Translations under genes and position numbers: made by a program
Notes under the pieces: model-generated
Database searches by the model: none
What the model saw: only the letters and a program-made list of their open reading frames with translations
Told to the model about the DNA's origin: nothing
Origin: Oceanihabitans gracilariae
GTDB lineage: Bacteria; Bacteroidota; Bacteroidia; Flavobacteriales; Flavobacteriaceae
Direction of reading: 5' to 3'
DNA: 64,000 nt
NCBI RefSeq assembly: GCF_042684485.1
Contig: NZ_JBHULM010000011.1
Coordinates: forward strand, 992,001-1,056,000
Part shown: one piece after another, positions 52,709 through 61,726 of the stretch
How positions within the stretch are numbered: position 1 is the stretch's first letter
Layout of the letters: every line of letters starts with the position of its first letter

Positions 52709-53291
52709 GTTTTCCAACTTCAAATCCGTGTTTTCCTAAAAATTGATTTCCGCTTTCAATAGCATCTTCTTCTAAGGTGGTTGCCATACTATCGTTCCAA
52801 CGGTTTAAATAACCAAACAAAGAAATAACACCCAACATTTCTACAATTTCACCTTCATTCCAATGCTCGTGTAAACGTTTTTGTATTGTTGCATCTACAG
52901 CATTTGGTACTTGGCTAGCAGCTAAGCTAAAATCTAAAGCCGCACGTTCTGCTTCGTTAAATGCAGGATGTGTTCTGTACTCCCAAATATTATCTAATTG
53001 TTCTTGTTCAGCACCATAGCGTTCGGCAGCACGTATAGCATGTGCTTGGCAATATCTACAGCCTGTAGCATTACTAGAAACCCAAGCAATCATGCGTTTT
53101 AAAGCTGAGGTTACTCTTCCTTCATTAGCCATCACAGCTTTGTTTAAATTTATAAAAGCTTTGCTTATTGCAGGTCTGCGTTGCATGGTTAATACAGAGT
53201 TTGGACAAAACCCAAGGGTTTCATTAAAAAATTCTGCAAGCTCTTTGGTTTCTAAATCATGGTCTGCAGATAATGGTGTAACTAATGGCAT
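52701..53291 (-). CDS. AhpD-like carboxymuconolactone-decarboxylase-family protein
   Basis: Predicted peroxidase or thiol-dependent oxidoreductase of the AhpD fold, 196 residues, cytoplasmic. The CxxC motif with the proton-relay His is ATGCRYCQAHA (Cys78, Cys81, His84), the feature of AhpD-type enzymes. The helical core follows (GEIVEMLGVISLFGYLNRWNDSMA). It resembles the peroxidase-related group. It is upstream of, and overlaps, the MORN lipoprotein gene, and is divergent from the OsmC gene (142-base gap), another thiol-peroxidase type. A shared oxidative-stress theme is inferred. Confidence 0.9.
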   Translation of the reverse strand: MPLVTPLSADHDLETKELAEFFNETLGFCPNSVLTMQRRPAISKAFINLNKAVMANEGRVTSALKRMIAWVSSNATGCRYCQAHAIRAAERYGAEQEQLDNIWEYRTHPAFNEAERAALDFSLAASQVPNAVDATIQKRLHEHWNEGEIVEMLGVISLFGYLNRWNDSMATTLEEDAIESGNQFLGKHGFEVGKHV

Positions 53292-53433
53292 AATATTTTA
53301 TTTAGTAGTATTTTTGAATCAACAATAAACAGCTTCTTTTACAATCTAACCTGGTTAGAATAAATAGATAAATGTGCATTGTATCTTAATTTATTAATAA
53401 CAATCTTACACAAGAAACAAAAAATATTATAAT

Positions 53434-53856
53434 ATGTCTGATAAAATTACTACCAACTGGAAAGGAAATATGGTTTTTGAATCTGATAACCCAAGATGGG
53501 ATTCTATCATGATGGATGCTTCTGAAGAATTTGGAGGTACAAACTCAGGAATGGCTCCTAAAGCAATGATGTTATCTTCATTAGCAGGATGTTCTGGTTT
53601 AGATGTGGTTTCCGTTTTAGAAAAAATGAAAGCTTCTGTAGAAGGTTTTTATATGACTGTTGAAGGAGAACTTACCGATGAACACCCTAAATATTACCAC
53701 ACTGTAACTGTAGAATACCATTTTACAGGTAAAGATTTAAACGAATCAAAAATTAAGAAAGCAGTAGACTTGTCTGTAGAAAAATACTGTGGTGTTATGG
53801 AGATGTTTCGCAAGTTTGCTACAGTTAAAACGTCTATTCACTACCATAATAAATAA
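53434..53856 (+). CDS. OsmC family thiol peroxidase-like protein
   Basis: Cytoplasmic protein of 140 residues with the OsmC/Ohr fold. The two redox Cys are in LAGCSGLDVVSVLEKM (Cys53) and VEKYCGVMEMFRKF (Cys119), the classic pair that reduces organic hydroperoxides. The strand-rich N-terminus (KITTNWKGNMVFESDNPRWD) and HTVTVEYHFTGKDL fit the family. It is the first gene before recJ, with a 70-base gap, and is divergent from the AhpD-like gene. Confidence 0.93.
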   Translation: MSDKITTNWKGNMVFESDNPRWDSIMMDASEEFGGTNSGMAPKAMMLSSLAGCSGLDVVSVLEKMKASVEGFYMTVEGELTDEHPKYYHTVTVEYHFTGKDLNESKIKKAVDLSVEKYCGVMEMFRKFATVKTSIHYHNK

Positions 53857-53926
53857 TATTTTCACTTTAACAGAATTAGATATTCTTCTCTTGTTTAAAG
53901 AATACAAAAACGATTAAGCAACTAAA

Positions 53927-55618
53927 ATGCGTTGGACACTTAAACCAAAACCAGACACAAAAAAACTAGAAGCTTTAAAAGAAGCCCTTCAAGTAGATGA
54001 TGTGGTAGCTACACTATTACTTCAAAGAGGAATAGAAACTTTTGAAGAAGCAAAAACGTTTTTTAGACCTAGTTTAAGTGATTTGCACGATCCGTTCTTG
54101 ATGCAAGATATGGATAAAGCTGTAGCTAGAATTGAGGCTGCATTTCAACAAAACGAAAACATATTGGTTTTTGGTGATTATGATGTAGATGGTACTTCTT
54201 CTGTAGCTTTAATGTCTTCGTATTTAAAAACAAGAACCGAGAATGTAGCCACTTACATTCCCGATCGTTATGAAGAAGGTTATGGTGTGTCTTACCAAGG
54301 AATAGATTTTGCACAGGACAATGATTTTACGCTAATTATAGCTTTAGATTGTGGTGTAAAAGCTATTGATAAAGTTGCCTATGCAAAAGAAAAAGGTGTA
54401 GATTTTATAATTTGTGATCACCACAGACCAGGAAAAAATTTACCCGAAGCTGTTGCTGTTCTAGACCCAAAAAGAGAAGATTGTACCTATCCCTTTAACG
54501 AACTTTGTGGTTGTGGTGTTGGTTTTAAACTTATTCAAGCCTTAGCCTCTAAAGAAAATAAAACCATTGCAGATTTAACAGAATACTTAGATTTAGTAGC
54601 CACTGCAATTGGTGCAGATATTGTACCTATTACTGGAGAAAACAGAGTGCTTGCCTATTTTGGTATGCAAGTAATAAACAGTAATCCTAGACCAGGAATT
54701 CAAGCCATTATTAATCAGGTTAAAAAAACAGAACTTACCATTACAGATGTTGTTTTTACCGTTGCACCAAGAATAAATGCAGCAGGAAGAATGAAACATG
54801 GTAACTATGCTGTAACCTTATTAACCGAAATGGATTTTTCTTTAGCCGAAAAATATGCGGCCGAAATAGAAGCTTTTAATACAGATAGAAGAGAAGCAGA
54901 TAGGCGTATTACCGAAGAAGCTTTGCAGCAAATTGAAGATTTAAAGGAGCAGGAAGGCTTTACAACTGTGGTGTATCAAGAAGATTGGCATAAAGGGGTT
55001 ATTGGTATTGTAGCATCTAGACTTATAGAAACCTATTACAGACCAACTTTAGTGTTTACTAAAAGTGGCGATAAGCTTGCGGCTTCTGCACGTTCTGTTT
55101 CTGGTTTTGATGTGTATAATGCCTTAGAGGCTTGCGCAGAACATATTGAGCAGTTTGGTGGTCATAAATATGCTGCAGGTTTAACCTTAAAAGAAGAAAA
55201 CTACGAAGCTTTTAAACAAGCTTTTGAAGATGCTGTTTCTAAAACGATACCTAAGAATTTATTAACTCCAGAAATTAAAATAGATCAACAGATTAGTTTG
55301 CACGAAGTAGATAGTAAATTAATGCGCATTATACGTCAGTTTGGGCCTTTTGGTCCAGGAAATATGACACCTGTTTTTATGACCGAAGATTTACAAGATA
55401 CAGGTTACGGAAAATGTGTTGGTGAAGATGATAAGCATTTACGAATTACAGTAACACAGCCACAAGCAAACACAATAGTGTGTATTGGTTTTGGGTTAGG
55501 AGATAAACTAAATCTGGTTACAGAAAGAAAATTATTTAAAGCCGTGTATTCTGTAGATGAAAATCATTGGCAAGGAAATGTGTCTTTACAATTAAAGTTG
55601 AGAGACATTAAAGCATAA
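53927..55618 (+). CDS. recJ: Single-stranded-DNA-specific exonuclease RecJ
   Basis: 5'-3' exonuclease acting in recombination and mismatch repair; 563 residues. The DHH-superfamily metal motifs are FGDYDVDGTSSVAL, LDCGV, and DHHRPG, and the DHHA1 domain has the motif SGGHKYAAGL-like (FGGHKYAAG). The OB-like C-terminal domain ends near residue 560. A short gap (four bases) separates it from the following MFS gene, so the two share a transcript. Confidence 0.96.
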   Translation: MRWTLKPKPDTKKLEALKEALQVDDVVATLLLQRGIETFEEAKTFFRPSLSDLHDPFLMQDMDKAVARIEAAFQQNENILVFGDYDVDGTSSVALMSSYLKTRTENVATYIPDRYEEGYGVSYQGIDFAQDNDFTLIIALDCGVKAIDKVAYAKEKGVDFIICDHHRPGKNLPEAVAVLDPKREDCTYPFNELCGCGVGFKLIQALASKENKTIADLTEYLDLVATAIGADIVPITGENRVLAYFGMQVINSNPRPGIQAIINQVKKTELTITDVVFTVAPRINAAGRMKHGNYAVTLLTEMDFSLAEKYAAEIEAFNTDRREADRRITEEALQQIEDLKEQEGFTTVVYQEDWHKGVIGIVASRLIETYYRPTLVFTKSGDKLAASARSVSGFDVYNALEACAEHIEQFGGHKYAAGLTLKEENYEAFKQAFEDAVSKTIPKNLLTPEIKIDQQISLHEVDSKLMRIIRQFGPFGPGNMTPVFMTEDLQDTGYGKCVGEDDKHLRITVTQPQANTIVCIGFGLGDKLNLVTERKLFKAVYSVDENHWQGNVSLQLKLRDIKA

Positions 55619-55622
55619 TTTT

Positions 55623-56891
55623 ATGGCAAAAAAAGATCCGTACGCAGCACTTCGGTATAAAGAATTTAATACGTTTTTGTTATTGCGTTTTGCACTTGTT
55701 TTTGGCTGGTCTATGCAATTTATTGTAATAGAGTGGCAGGTGTATAGTATTACCAAAGATCCCTTATCACTAGGAGTTATTGGTTTAATGGAAATTATTC
55801 CAGCATTATCTATGGCACTATTTGCAGGACATATTGTAGACCAACGAGAAAAACGAAACCTATTAGCTACCTGTATTGCCTTATTTTCTTTAATAAGTTT
55901 AGGTTTGTTTTTACTTACTTGGCCTAGAATTGTGCAAGATTGGACAACAAAAAGCATTTTATATTCTATCTACGCCTTGGTGTTTTTTGGTGGTTTTTTA
56001 CGCTCCTTTTTTGGTCCTACTATCTTTTCATTAATTGCTTTAATTGTTCCTAAAAAGGTGTACCCAAACGCAGCAACTTGGAGTAGTTCTACATGGCAAA
56101 TGGCAAGTGTTTTAGGTCCTGCAACTGCAGGAATATTAATAAGTGCTATTGGTGTGCATTGGTCTTTATGTGTTGTTTTTGGCTTGGTAATGCTGTCTTT
56201 AATTGTGTTGTTTCAAATAAAAAAGAAACCCATTTTAAACCCTAAAATAGGAGAGCCTGTTATGCAAAGTTTAAAAGAAGGTTTGCACTTTGTGTTTAAA
56301 ACAAAAGCAATTCTTGGAGCGCTAACCCTAGATATGGTAGCTGTGCTTTTTGGAGGAGCTATTGCGCTTTTACCTGTTTTTGCACAAGATATTTTAAAAG
56401 TAGGTAGTGAAGGTTTTGGTGTATTAAGAGCAGCTCCTGCTGTTGGTGCTTTTTTAACCATGTTAGTCACTGCATATATACCTATTAGTAAAAATGCAGG
56501 AATGAAATTACTTGCAGCAATCTTTGGTTTTGGTGTGTGTATTATTGTTTTTGGCCTTTCTTCTATTTTCTGGGTAAGTGTTGTTGCATTGTTTTTTAGT
56601 GGTGTTACAGATGGTGTGTCTATGGTAATACGTCAAACCATTTTACAAATTAAAACACCAGATAATATGCGTGGTCGTGTGTCTTCGGTAAACTCGATGT
56701 TTGTTGGTTCTAGTAATGAACTTGGTGCTTTTGAAAGTGGTGTAACTGCAAAATTAATGGGTACAGTAACTGCTGTTGTTTTTGGCGGAACCATGACATT
56801 AATTACAGTATTAACTACAGGAATTGTCTCACCAACCTTTAGAAAATTAGATTTAACAAAGGATTTAGAAGCTCATGAAAATGCAGGATAG
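55623..56891 (+). CDS. MFS transporter, EntS-like exporter
   Basis: Inner-membrane major-facilitator protein of 422 residues with about 12 TM helices. The N-half motif is FAGHIVDQREKRNLL, the usual loop 2-3 signature, and the C-half holds SGVTDGVSMVIRQTILQIKTPDNMRGRVSSVNSM, typical of the DHA3/enterobactin-exporter group. Substrate unknown. It follows recJ by four bases, and the small NrtS-like gene lies 30 bases downstream. Its relation to recJ is probably only transcriptional. Confidence 0.88.
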   Translation: MAKKDPYAALRYKEFNTFLLLRFALVFGWSMQFIVIEWQVYSITKDPLSLGVIGLMEIIPALSMALFAGHIVDQREKRNLLATCIALFSLISLGLFLLTWPRIVQDWTTKSILYSIYALVFFGGFLRSFFGPTIFSLIALIVPKKVYPNAATWSSSTWQMASVLGPATAGILISAIGVHWSLCVVFGLVMLSLIVLFQIKKKPILNPKIGEPVMQSLKEGLHFVFKTKAILGALTLDMVAVLFGGAIALLPVFAQDILKVGSEGFGVLRAAPAVGAFLTMLVTAYIPISKNAGMKLLAAIFGFGVCIIVFGLSSIFWVSVVALFFSGVTDGVSMVIRQTILQIKTPDNMRGRVSSVNSMFVGSSNELGAFESGVTAKLMGTVTAVVFGGTMTLITVLTTGIVSPTFRKLDLTKDLEAHENAG

Positions 56892-56921
56892 TTTTATAAA
56901 TTAAGAATATACCTTTGTAGA

Positions 56922-57161
56922 ATGATACATAAAGTGAATAGAGTAGTTAAAATTGCTTCAGAAAAAGAAATTGTAATATCTTCAATAAAAGTAGCGCTAG
57001 TTGTTGGTGTAATTTTAAATTCGATAAACCAAGGAGAAAAACTAATCGCTTTAGATTTTAAGCATTTAAACTTTTTAAAACTGATTATTACTTTTTCAGT
57101 GCCTTATATGGTTTCTACCTATGCTTCCGTAAAAGTAAAACTACAGAAACAGAAAGTGTAG
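56922..57161 (+). CDS. nrtS: NrtS-like small nitrate/nitrite transporter
   Basis: Small protein of 79 residues with two hydrophobic helices. The segments VALVVGVILNSINQGEKL and IITFSVPYMVSTYASVK match the NrtS family, which has been reported to move nitrate or nitrite as an oligomer. No nitrate or nitrite reductase is nearby, so its physiological use here is unclear. It follows the MFS gene by 30 bases on the same strand. Call based on family resemblance. Confidence 0.72.
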   Translation: MIHKVNRVVKIASEKEIVISSIKVALVVGVILNSINQGEKLIALDFKHLNFLKLIITFSVPYMVSTYASVKVKLQKQKV

Positions 57162-57229
57162 CACTTTTGTAGATGTAGCATCAAAAATGGTATACGTGTA
57201 TAAGCAAGCCAATCTAGAGGATAAAGCGC

Positions 57230-57532
57230 TTATTTTTTATATTTTTTTGAGTTTGACTGTATCAATAAATACGGAACACCTATTCCTAAAGCAATATAAA
57301 AGAATATGTTTTGTAAACTCGCATTTAAAAACCATTTAGAAGCCAAATAACCCATTAGTATTAATAAAGCCATACCAAACATTACATTTCTAAAAAGGGT
57401 TGCTATAGCTTCAATATTATACTTTTCTTTTTCTTCTTTACTCATGGTGTTGTATCCTGCTATTAAGAAATAGCATTTACCATATTTTATTAAAGCACCT
57501 AACAGAATAAAAATAAAAGCAGTTACAAGCAT
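57230..57532 (-). CDS. DUF3784-like membrane protein
   Basis: Membrane protein of 100 residues with three probable TM helices (about 2-21, 48-67, 73-92). The soluble segment YNTMSKEEKEKYNIEAI and FRNVMFGMALLILMGYL match DUF3784, a family of small integral proteins of unknown function. It starts two bases after the lpxH stop codon, so the two are almost certainly co-translated. Confidence 0.8.
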   Translation of the reverse strand: MLVTAFIFILLGALIKYGKCYFLIAGYNTMSKEEKEKYNIEAIATLFRNVMFGMALLILMGYLASKWFLNASLQNIFFYIALGIGVPYLLIQSNSKKYKK

Positions 57533-57534
57533 AA

Positions 57535-58296
57535 TTAGTTGGTAAAGGTTTGTAAAGTCATGTTTTCGCCATCAAAAACACCATAGGTGTAATATTGAAT
57601 CCAATCGCCAAGGTTAATGTATTTAGCGTTGTTTTCTAAATCTATATCAAGAGGAAGGTGTCTGTGTCCAAACACAAAAAAATCTCTGTGTTTGTCTTTT
57701 AATTTGCGTTTGCAATATTGTACCAACCATTCCTTATCGTTTCCTAAAAACGTAGCATCTTCATCTCCAGAAATAAGTTTGTTTTTTACAGACATGTACT
57801 GCCCAATACGCATGGCAAAATCTGGATGCAACACCTGTTTAAACAACCATTGGCATAGAGGATTAGTAAAAACCTTTTTCATGCGCTTATACCCTTTATC
57901 ATGAGGACCTAAACCATCTCCATGACCAATAAAAAAGCTTTTGTTATTAAAGGTAAACTCCTTTGGTTTGTGGTATACAGGAATGTTTAGCTCTTCTTCA
58001 AAATACCCATTCATCCATAAATCATGATTACCAACAAAGTAGTAAATTGGTATTCCAGAATCAGAAATTTCAGCAAGTTTACCAAGGGTTCTTGTAAATC
58101 CTTTAGGTACAACGTTTTTGTATTCTACCCAAAAATCAAACATATCTCCTAAAAGAAAAATAGCAGCAGCATCTTGTTTTACATGATCTAACCAAGCTAC
58201 AAACTTTTTTTCGCGAGGAAGAGAAGCTTCTTTTGTAGGTGCTCCTAAATGGTTATCACTTGCGAAGTATATTTTTTTTCCTTCTGGAATTTGCAT
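57535..58296 (-). CDS. lpxH: UDP-2,3-diacylglucosamine diphosphatase
   Basis: Calcineurin-like metallophosphoesterase that cleaves UDP-2,3-diacylglucosamine to lipid X in lipid A synthesis; 253 residues, peripheral membrane. Metal-ligand motifs in order: FASDNHLG (Asp14, His16), LGDMFDFW, GNHD, IGHGDGLG and FGHRHLP. The foldback repeat lies in the gap upstream. A DUF3784-like gene follows almost without gap. Confidence 0.93.
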   Translation of the reverse strand: MQIPEGKKIYFASDNHLGAPTKEASLPREKKFVAWLDHVKQDAAAIFLLGDMFDFWVEYKNVVPKGFTRTLGKLAEISDSGIPIYYFVGNHDLWMNGYFEEELNIPVYHKPKEFTFNNKSFFIGHGDGLGPHDKGYKRMKKVFTNPLCQWLFKQVLHPDFAMRIGQYMSVKNKLISGDEDATFLGNDKEWLVQYCKRKLKDKHRDFFVFGHRHLPLDIDLENNAKYINLGDWIQYYTYGVFDGENMTLQTFTN

Positions 58297-58360
58297 ACTG
58301 TAAATATAAACAATTCCTGAAAAGGCAGGAATCTATTAAGGTTGTTGTATTCTTTTTTTT

Positions 58361-58447
58361 GGCGTTACCTAAAGGTCGGGCTTTTCGTTATATCTTTTTT
58401 TGCCATATGTGGCAGCAAAAAAAGGATGCCACTGCAATCCCTAACGC
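58361..58447. repeat. Foldback intergenic repeat, compact copy (87 bases)
   Basis: The ends GCGTTA (58362-58367) and TAACGC (58442-58447) are inverted. Inside, GGGC...ATATCTTTTTTTGC can pair with GCAAAAAAAGGAT...ATCCC, and the apex TGCCATATGTGGCA is a small hairpin. So almost the whole element can fold on itself. The copy at 22659-22821 has the same blocks. No coding frame. Confidence 0.65.
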
Positions 58448-58521
58448 AACATATTTGCTGTTTTCTTTACTATTACAAAAACCATTTTTTGTTAATAAAG
58501 AGATTTCTGCTTGTGCAAAAA

Positions 58522-58971
58522 TTAATTATCACTAGCATACCATTCGGCATAAGAGCTTGTAGTTTCCTGTAGCTTTAACGAATGTAATTTTATGTTTTCA
58601 GGTAAACGTTTTTTAATTTTTTTAGCAAAGTCAATTACCATCATTTCACTAGTTGGCTGGTAATCTACCAAAAGAACATTGTGGTCTCTAGCAGATAATT
58701 CTTTTGCAAGTTCAAGATGTGGTGTGTTTTTATTAAAAACCGTTGCGTGGTCAAAAACTTCAACAATATCTTCTTTTACTATTTTTTTTAAATCTCCAAA
58801 ATCTATAACCATACCATACTTTACGTTGGTACTATCTGTAATGGGTTTACCTATAACGGTTACAAATAATCTGTAACTATGACCATGAACGTTTTTACAT
58901 TTACCATCGTAACCATAAAGCGCGTGTCCTGTCTCAAAAGAGAACTGTTTTGTAATTCTAATATTACTCAT
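58522..58971 (-). CDS. queD: 6-carboxytetrahydropterin synthase
   Basis: Makes 6-carboxy-5,6,7,8-tetrahydropterin in queuosine synthesis; 149 residues from the chosen start. The zinc His residues are in FETGHALYG (His16) and NVHGHSYRL (His29, His31), and the catalytic Cys25 is in YDGKCKN. The frame is open to 59064, but the start at 58971 gives MSNIRITKQFSFETG, the family N-terminus. No other queuosine gene and no preQ1 riboswitch is visible nearby. Confidence 0.95.
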   Translation of the reverse strand: MSNIRITKQFSFETGHALYGYDGKCKNVHGHSYRLFVTVIGKPITDSTNVKYGMVIDFGDLKKIVKEDIVEVFDHATVFNKNTPHLELAKELSARDHNVLLVDYQPTSEMMVIDFAKKIKKRLPENIKLHSLKLQETTSSYAEWYASDN

Positions 58972-59156
58972 TGTATTGTGCATTTCCCTGCAAAGATATT
59001 CATTTTGTAAAAGCAATCGCTTTTTAGTTGGAATTTGCTGCCTTTTGTTGCAAATAAATAGCATGTTATTAAATATACAGGTCTATTTTTTAAGGCAACT
59101 AGTTTAAAGAATCCTTTGTTTATACGTGTTGTACTTTTTTAAAACGAAGGTTTAAA

Positions 59157-59200
59157 CCAAAAAAAACCTGTAATACAAAGTGTTATTGTTTTACAGGTTT
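59157..59200 (-). terminator. Intrinsic terminator after the two small membrane genes
   Basis: The arms AAACCTGTAA and TTACAGGTTT with a 17-base loop; on the minus strand a T-run follows. It lies 16 bases past the stop of the 32-residue gene, which supports that gene being real. Confidence 0.83.
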
Positions 59201-59216
59201 GTTAATATCGAAGCGA

Positions 59217-59315
59217 TTATCTGCGTTTATTTCTGTTATAAAAATAGATGATTATTAAAACAACACCTAGTATTAAAAATAAACCGTTACCACTTAAAAA
59301 ACTTAATATATCCAT
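59217..59315 (-). CDS. Tiny membrane protein, 32 residues
   Basis: A 32-residue frame with one hydrophobic helix (GLFLILGVVLIIIYFY) and a basic end (NRNKRR). I recognise no named family. It starts one base after the stop codon of the 54-residue gene, both behind the MATE gene, and a terminator follows directly. That arrangement and the clean topology suggest a real product, perhaps a small subunit or regulator of the transporter, but no function is shown. Confidence 0.5.
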   Translation of the reverse strand: MDILSFLSGNGLFLILGVVLIIIYFYNRNKRR

Positions 59316-59316
59316 T

Positions 59317-59481
59317 TTATTCTTTTTTGTTTTTATTGTATCTGTATATAAAATATGCAAGTCCTACTAAAATTACAAAAGGGAGCATAGAGCCAATAAA
59401 AACGCCTATTTCATAAGCACTATTAGGAGCTTGTTTTATTTTTTCTTCTATACTTACGTCTTGTAAAAGTGAAAGTAGCAT
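59317..59481 (-). CDS. Small membrane protein, 54 residues
   Basis: A 54-residue frame beginning MLLSLLQDVSIEEKIKQAPN, then one TM helix (IGSMLPFVILVGLAYFIY) and a basic tail (RYNKNKKE). I recognise no named family. The ATG is 28 bases after the MATE stop on the same strand, and a second tiny gene follows one base after its stop. I infer a transcription unit with MATE. Confidence 0.55.
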   Translation of the reverse strand: MLLSLLQDVSIEEKIKQAPNSAYEIGVFIGSMLPFVILVGLAYFIYRYNKNKKE

Positions 59482-59509
59482 ATGTTATAGTATTGAATTT
59501 TAGTCAAAG

Positions 59510-60844
59510 TTACACCTTTTGTGAAAGGGGTAAAAATTCTTTTCTAAATAATATGATTAAAGGTAAGCCTCTAGCAATAATCCATAGTGTAAAGGCTATA
59601 AAAATGGCATATAGTTTATAGTCTAAAGCATCTAGCCAAAAAAGGATTGGTATAAAAACAATAAAGGTAGCAAAGAGTAAAACGTTTCTAAGGGTTTTCA
59701 TTTTTCCTAATCCTTTAAAAATACCGTCAAAAATAAAAGCTAGCGCACAAAGTGGTTGCATGAGTAATACCAACCAAAAGATGTTGTAAAAAGATTTTAA
59801 TACTTCTGGTTCTTTTGTAAAAATGGTTCCTATAGGATAGTATAAAATAGCTCCTATTGTGGCAATGATTATACCTACAACAATGCCGTATTTTATTAAT
59901 TTATTACTTAGTAGTAATAGGTTTTTGTATTCTTTTCCTCCTAATAGTTTTCCGGATAATATATTTCCAGCACTAGCATAACCATCAATAATAAAAGCAC
60001 CAAGAAACCACAGGTTAATAGCAATAGTATAGGCTGCAATATATTGTTTACCATAGCTTGTAGAAAAAGCACTTGCAAAATATAAGGTAACATTTAAGGC
60101 AAGCGTGCGTACAAACAAATTAAGAATCATGAGTATAAAGCGTTTTATTTCTTTGTTAAAAGGAAAGCTAAAACGCAACGGAATATTGGTTTTTGTTAAT
60201 AAGTAATATGCCGAAAAAACAGCCATTAAAAGTTGAGCAAATACACTTGCATAAGCTGCACCTTTAATATGCATAGCAGGAACGTAGCCTTCAATGCCAT
60301 ATACCAAAATAAAATCGAAAATAATATTTACCAAAGCACCAATTATAGCAATAAGCATTGGGTAATAAGTGTTTTGCAATCCTCTAAATGTACCAAAAAC
60401 AGCTATGGTAAAAAGCGTAAAAGGAAAACCAAAAACACGAATTTTATAATAGGCTACACTGTAATCTAGAATTAAACCAGATGCATTATAGAGTTTAAAA
60501 ATACTATTTGCAAAAGGATAGGTGCCAATAATAATCAGTACGCTTAAAGAGGTAATGATAAAAATAGCTTGCGCAGGAAGGTTTTTTACTGCCTCGACAT
60601 TGTCTGCACCAACATATTGCGAAACTATAGATGAAATAGCACTTCTTGTTTGTCCTAAAACCCAAATTAGCATAGAAATAAAAGCACCAACAATACCAAC
60701 AGCAGCTAAAGACTCTGTAGCGTTTATAGGTATATTACCAACAATAGCTGTATCTGTTAAAGATAAAATGGGCTCAGAAACACCAGCAATTAAAGCAGGT
60801 ATTGCAAGTTTATTAATTTGTTTCAGACTTATTTTGGTAGCCAA
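59510..60844 (-). CDS. MATE family efflux transporter
   Basis: Inner-membrane Na+- or H+-driven exporter of 444 residues with about 12 TM helices in two halves. The N-half starts ISLKQINKLAIPALIAGVSEPILSLTDTAIVG, the family's usual beginning, and the C-half repeats the pattern with ALNVTLYFASAFSTSYGKQYIAAYTIAINLW. The start codon is TTG at 60844; no ATG fits in frame, and the upstream frame has a stop after six codons. Substrates (cationic drugs or metabolites) are unknown. Two small membrane genes follow. Confidence 0.92.
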   Translation of the reverse strand: MATKISLKQINKLAIPALIAGVSEPILSLTDTAIVGNIPINATESLAAVGIVGAFISMLIWVLGQTRSAISSIVSQYVGADNVEAVKNLPAQAIFIITSLSVLIIIGTYPFANSIFKLYNASGLILDYSVAYYKIRVFGFPFTLFTIAVFGTFRGLQNTYYPMLIAIIGALVNIIFDFILVYGIEGYVPAMHIKGAAYASVFAQLLMAVFSAYYLLTKTNIPLRFSFPFNKEIKRFILMILNLFVRTLALNVTLYFASAFSTSYGKQYIAAYTIAINLWFLGAFIIDGYASAGNILSGKLLGGKEYKNLLLLSNKLIKYGIVVGIIIATIGAILYYPIGTIFTKEPEVLKSFYNIFWLVLLMQPLCALAFIFDGIFKGLGKMKTLRNVLLFATFIVFIPILFWLDALDYKLYAIFIAFTLWIIARGLPLIILFRKEFLPLSQKV

Positions 60845-60926
60845 TTCTTTAAAATTTATTTAAGAAAAGGTAAAGGTCGCAACAATAATTATAAAATCTG
60901 TATTTTTGCTGTCTAAATAATAAGAA

Positions 60927-61721
60927 ATGAAAAATATTCTAGTTCCTATTGGTGCATCTAAAAATGCAAAAAACACGCTACAATACGCTATTGATTTTGC
61001 AGAAGTTATGCATGCAGATGTTTATGTTTTTAGATCCTTTAGTGTAGCTCCTAAGGCAGGAGCAATAATAAATGTAGATAGTATTGTTGCAAGAGAACAG
61101 GTTGCAAATGTTAAAGAAGTTGTAGACCAAATAGATACAAAAAATGTAACAGTAAAAATAATATCTGCCAAAGGAGGAGTTGTAGATAGCATTGAGACAA
61201 TAAACAAAGAATTAGGAGTAGATTTAATAATTGTAGGTCAGCGACCTAATGATTTGCAAGAAAGTTATTATTTAGGAAGAACACCTGGAAGCATTGTTAA
61301 ACAAACCGATATTCCTGTTTTAATTATACCTGAAGACTATGCTTTTACTCCAATAAAAAAGATTTTAACAGCAATAAAGTCTGGAGTAGTAAGTAAAAAG
61401 GATGCGTTATTACCTTTAGAAGAGGTTTTAATAACTTTTAAGGCAAATATGCATTTATTACAAGTAAAAACACAGACCTTTTTACCTGAAGATTTAGAAT
61501 TTTATAGTGAATTAGCAGCATTGACTTCTTCTTATAACAGTTCTGAAAACGCCACATTGTTTCAAGGTGTTTTAGAGCATTTAAACAAGCAAAATCCAGA
61601 TATTATTTGTGTTTTTAGACGTAAAAGAGGATTCTTTAAAAAACTTTGGGAGCAAAACACCATTAAGAAAGTGGATTTTGAAAGTCGTGTACCGCTTTTA
61701 GTTTTAAAAGGCGCAGAGTAA
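60927..61721 (+). CDS. Universal stress protein family, tandem domains
   Basis: Cytoplasmic protein of 264 residues with two UspA-like domains. The first (1-140) starts MKNILVPIGASKNAKNTLQYAIDFAE and carries IIVGQRPNDL with the ATP-loop-like GRTPGSIVKQ, then VPVLIIP-type end. The second (about 145-264) starts PIKKILTAIKSGVVS and ends VPLLVLKGAE; it lacks an obvious ATP loop. A TATTTTTG -7-like element (60901-60908) lies 18 bases ahead. Divergent from the MATE gene. Confidence 0.9.
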   Translation: MKNILVPIGASKNAKNTLQYAIDFAEVMHADVYVFRSFSVAPKAGAIINVDSIVAREQVANVKEVVDQIDTKNVTVKIISAKGGVVDSIETINKELGVDLIIVGQRPNDLQESYYLGRTPGSIVKQTDIPVLIIPEDYAFTPIKKILTAIKSGVVSKKDALLPLEEVLITFKANMHLLQVKTQTFLPEDLEFYSELAALTSSYNSSENATLFQGVLEHLNKQNPDIICVFRRKRGFFKKLWEQNTIKKVDFESRVPLLVLKGAE

Positions 61722-61726
61722 AAATA

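Noticed and set aside
58239..58535. Plus-strand open frames of 98 and 76 codons over the lpxH start and the gap beyond it
   Set aside because: They lie over the lpxH 5' end and the foldback repeat, have no family features, and their sequence is explained by the repeat. No promoter or conserved motif supports them.
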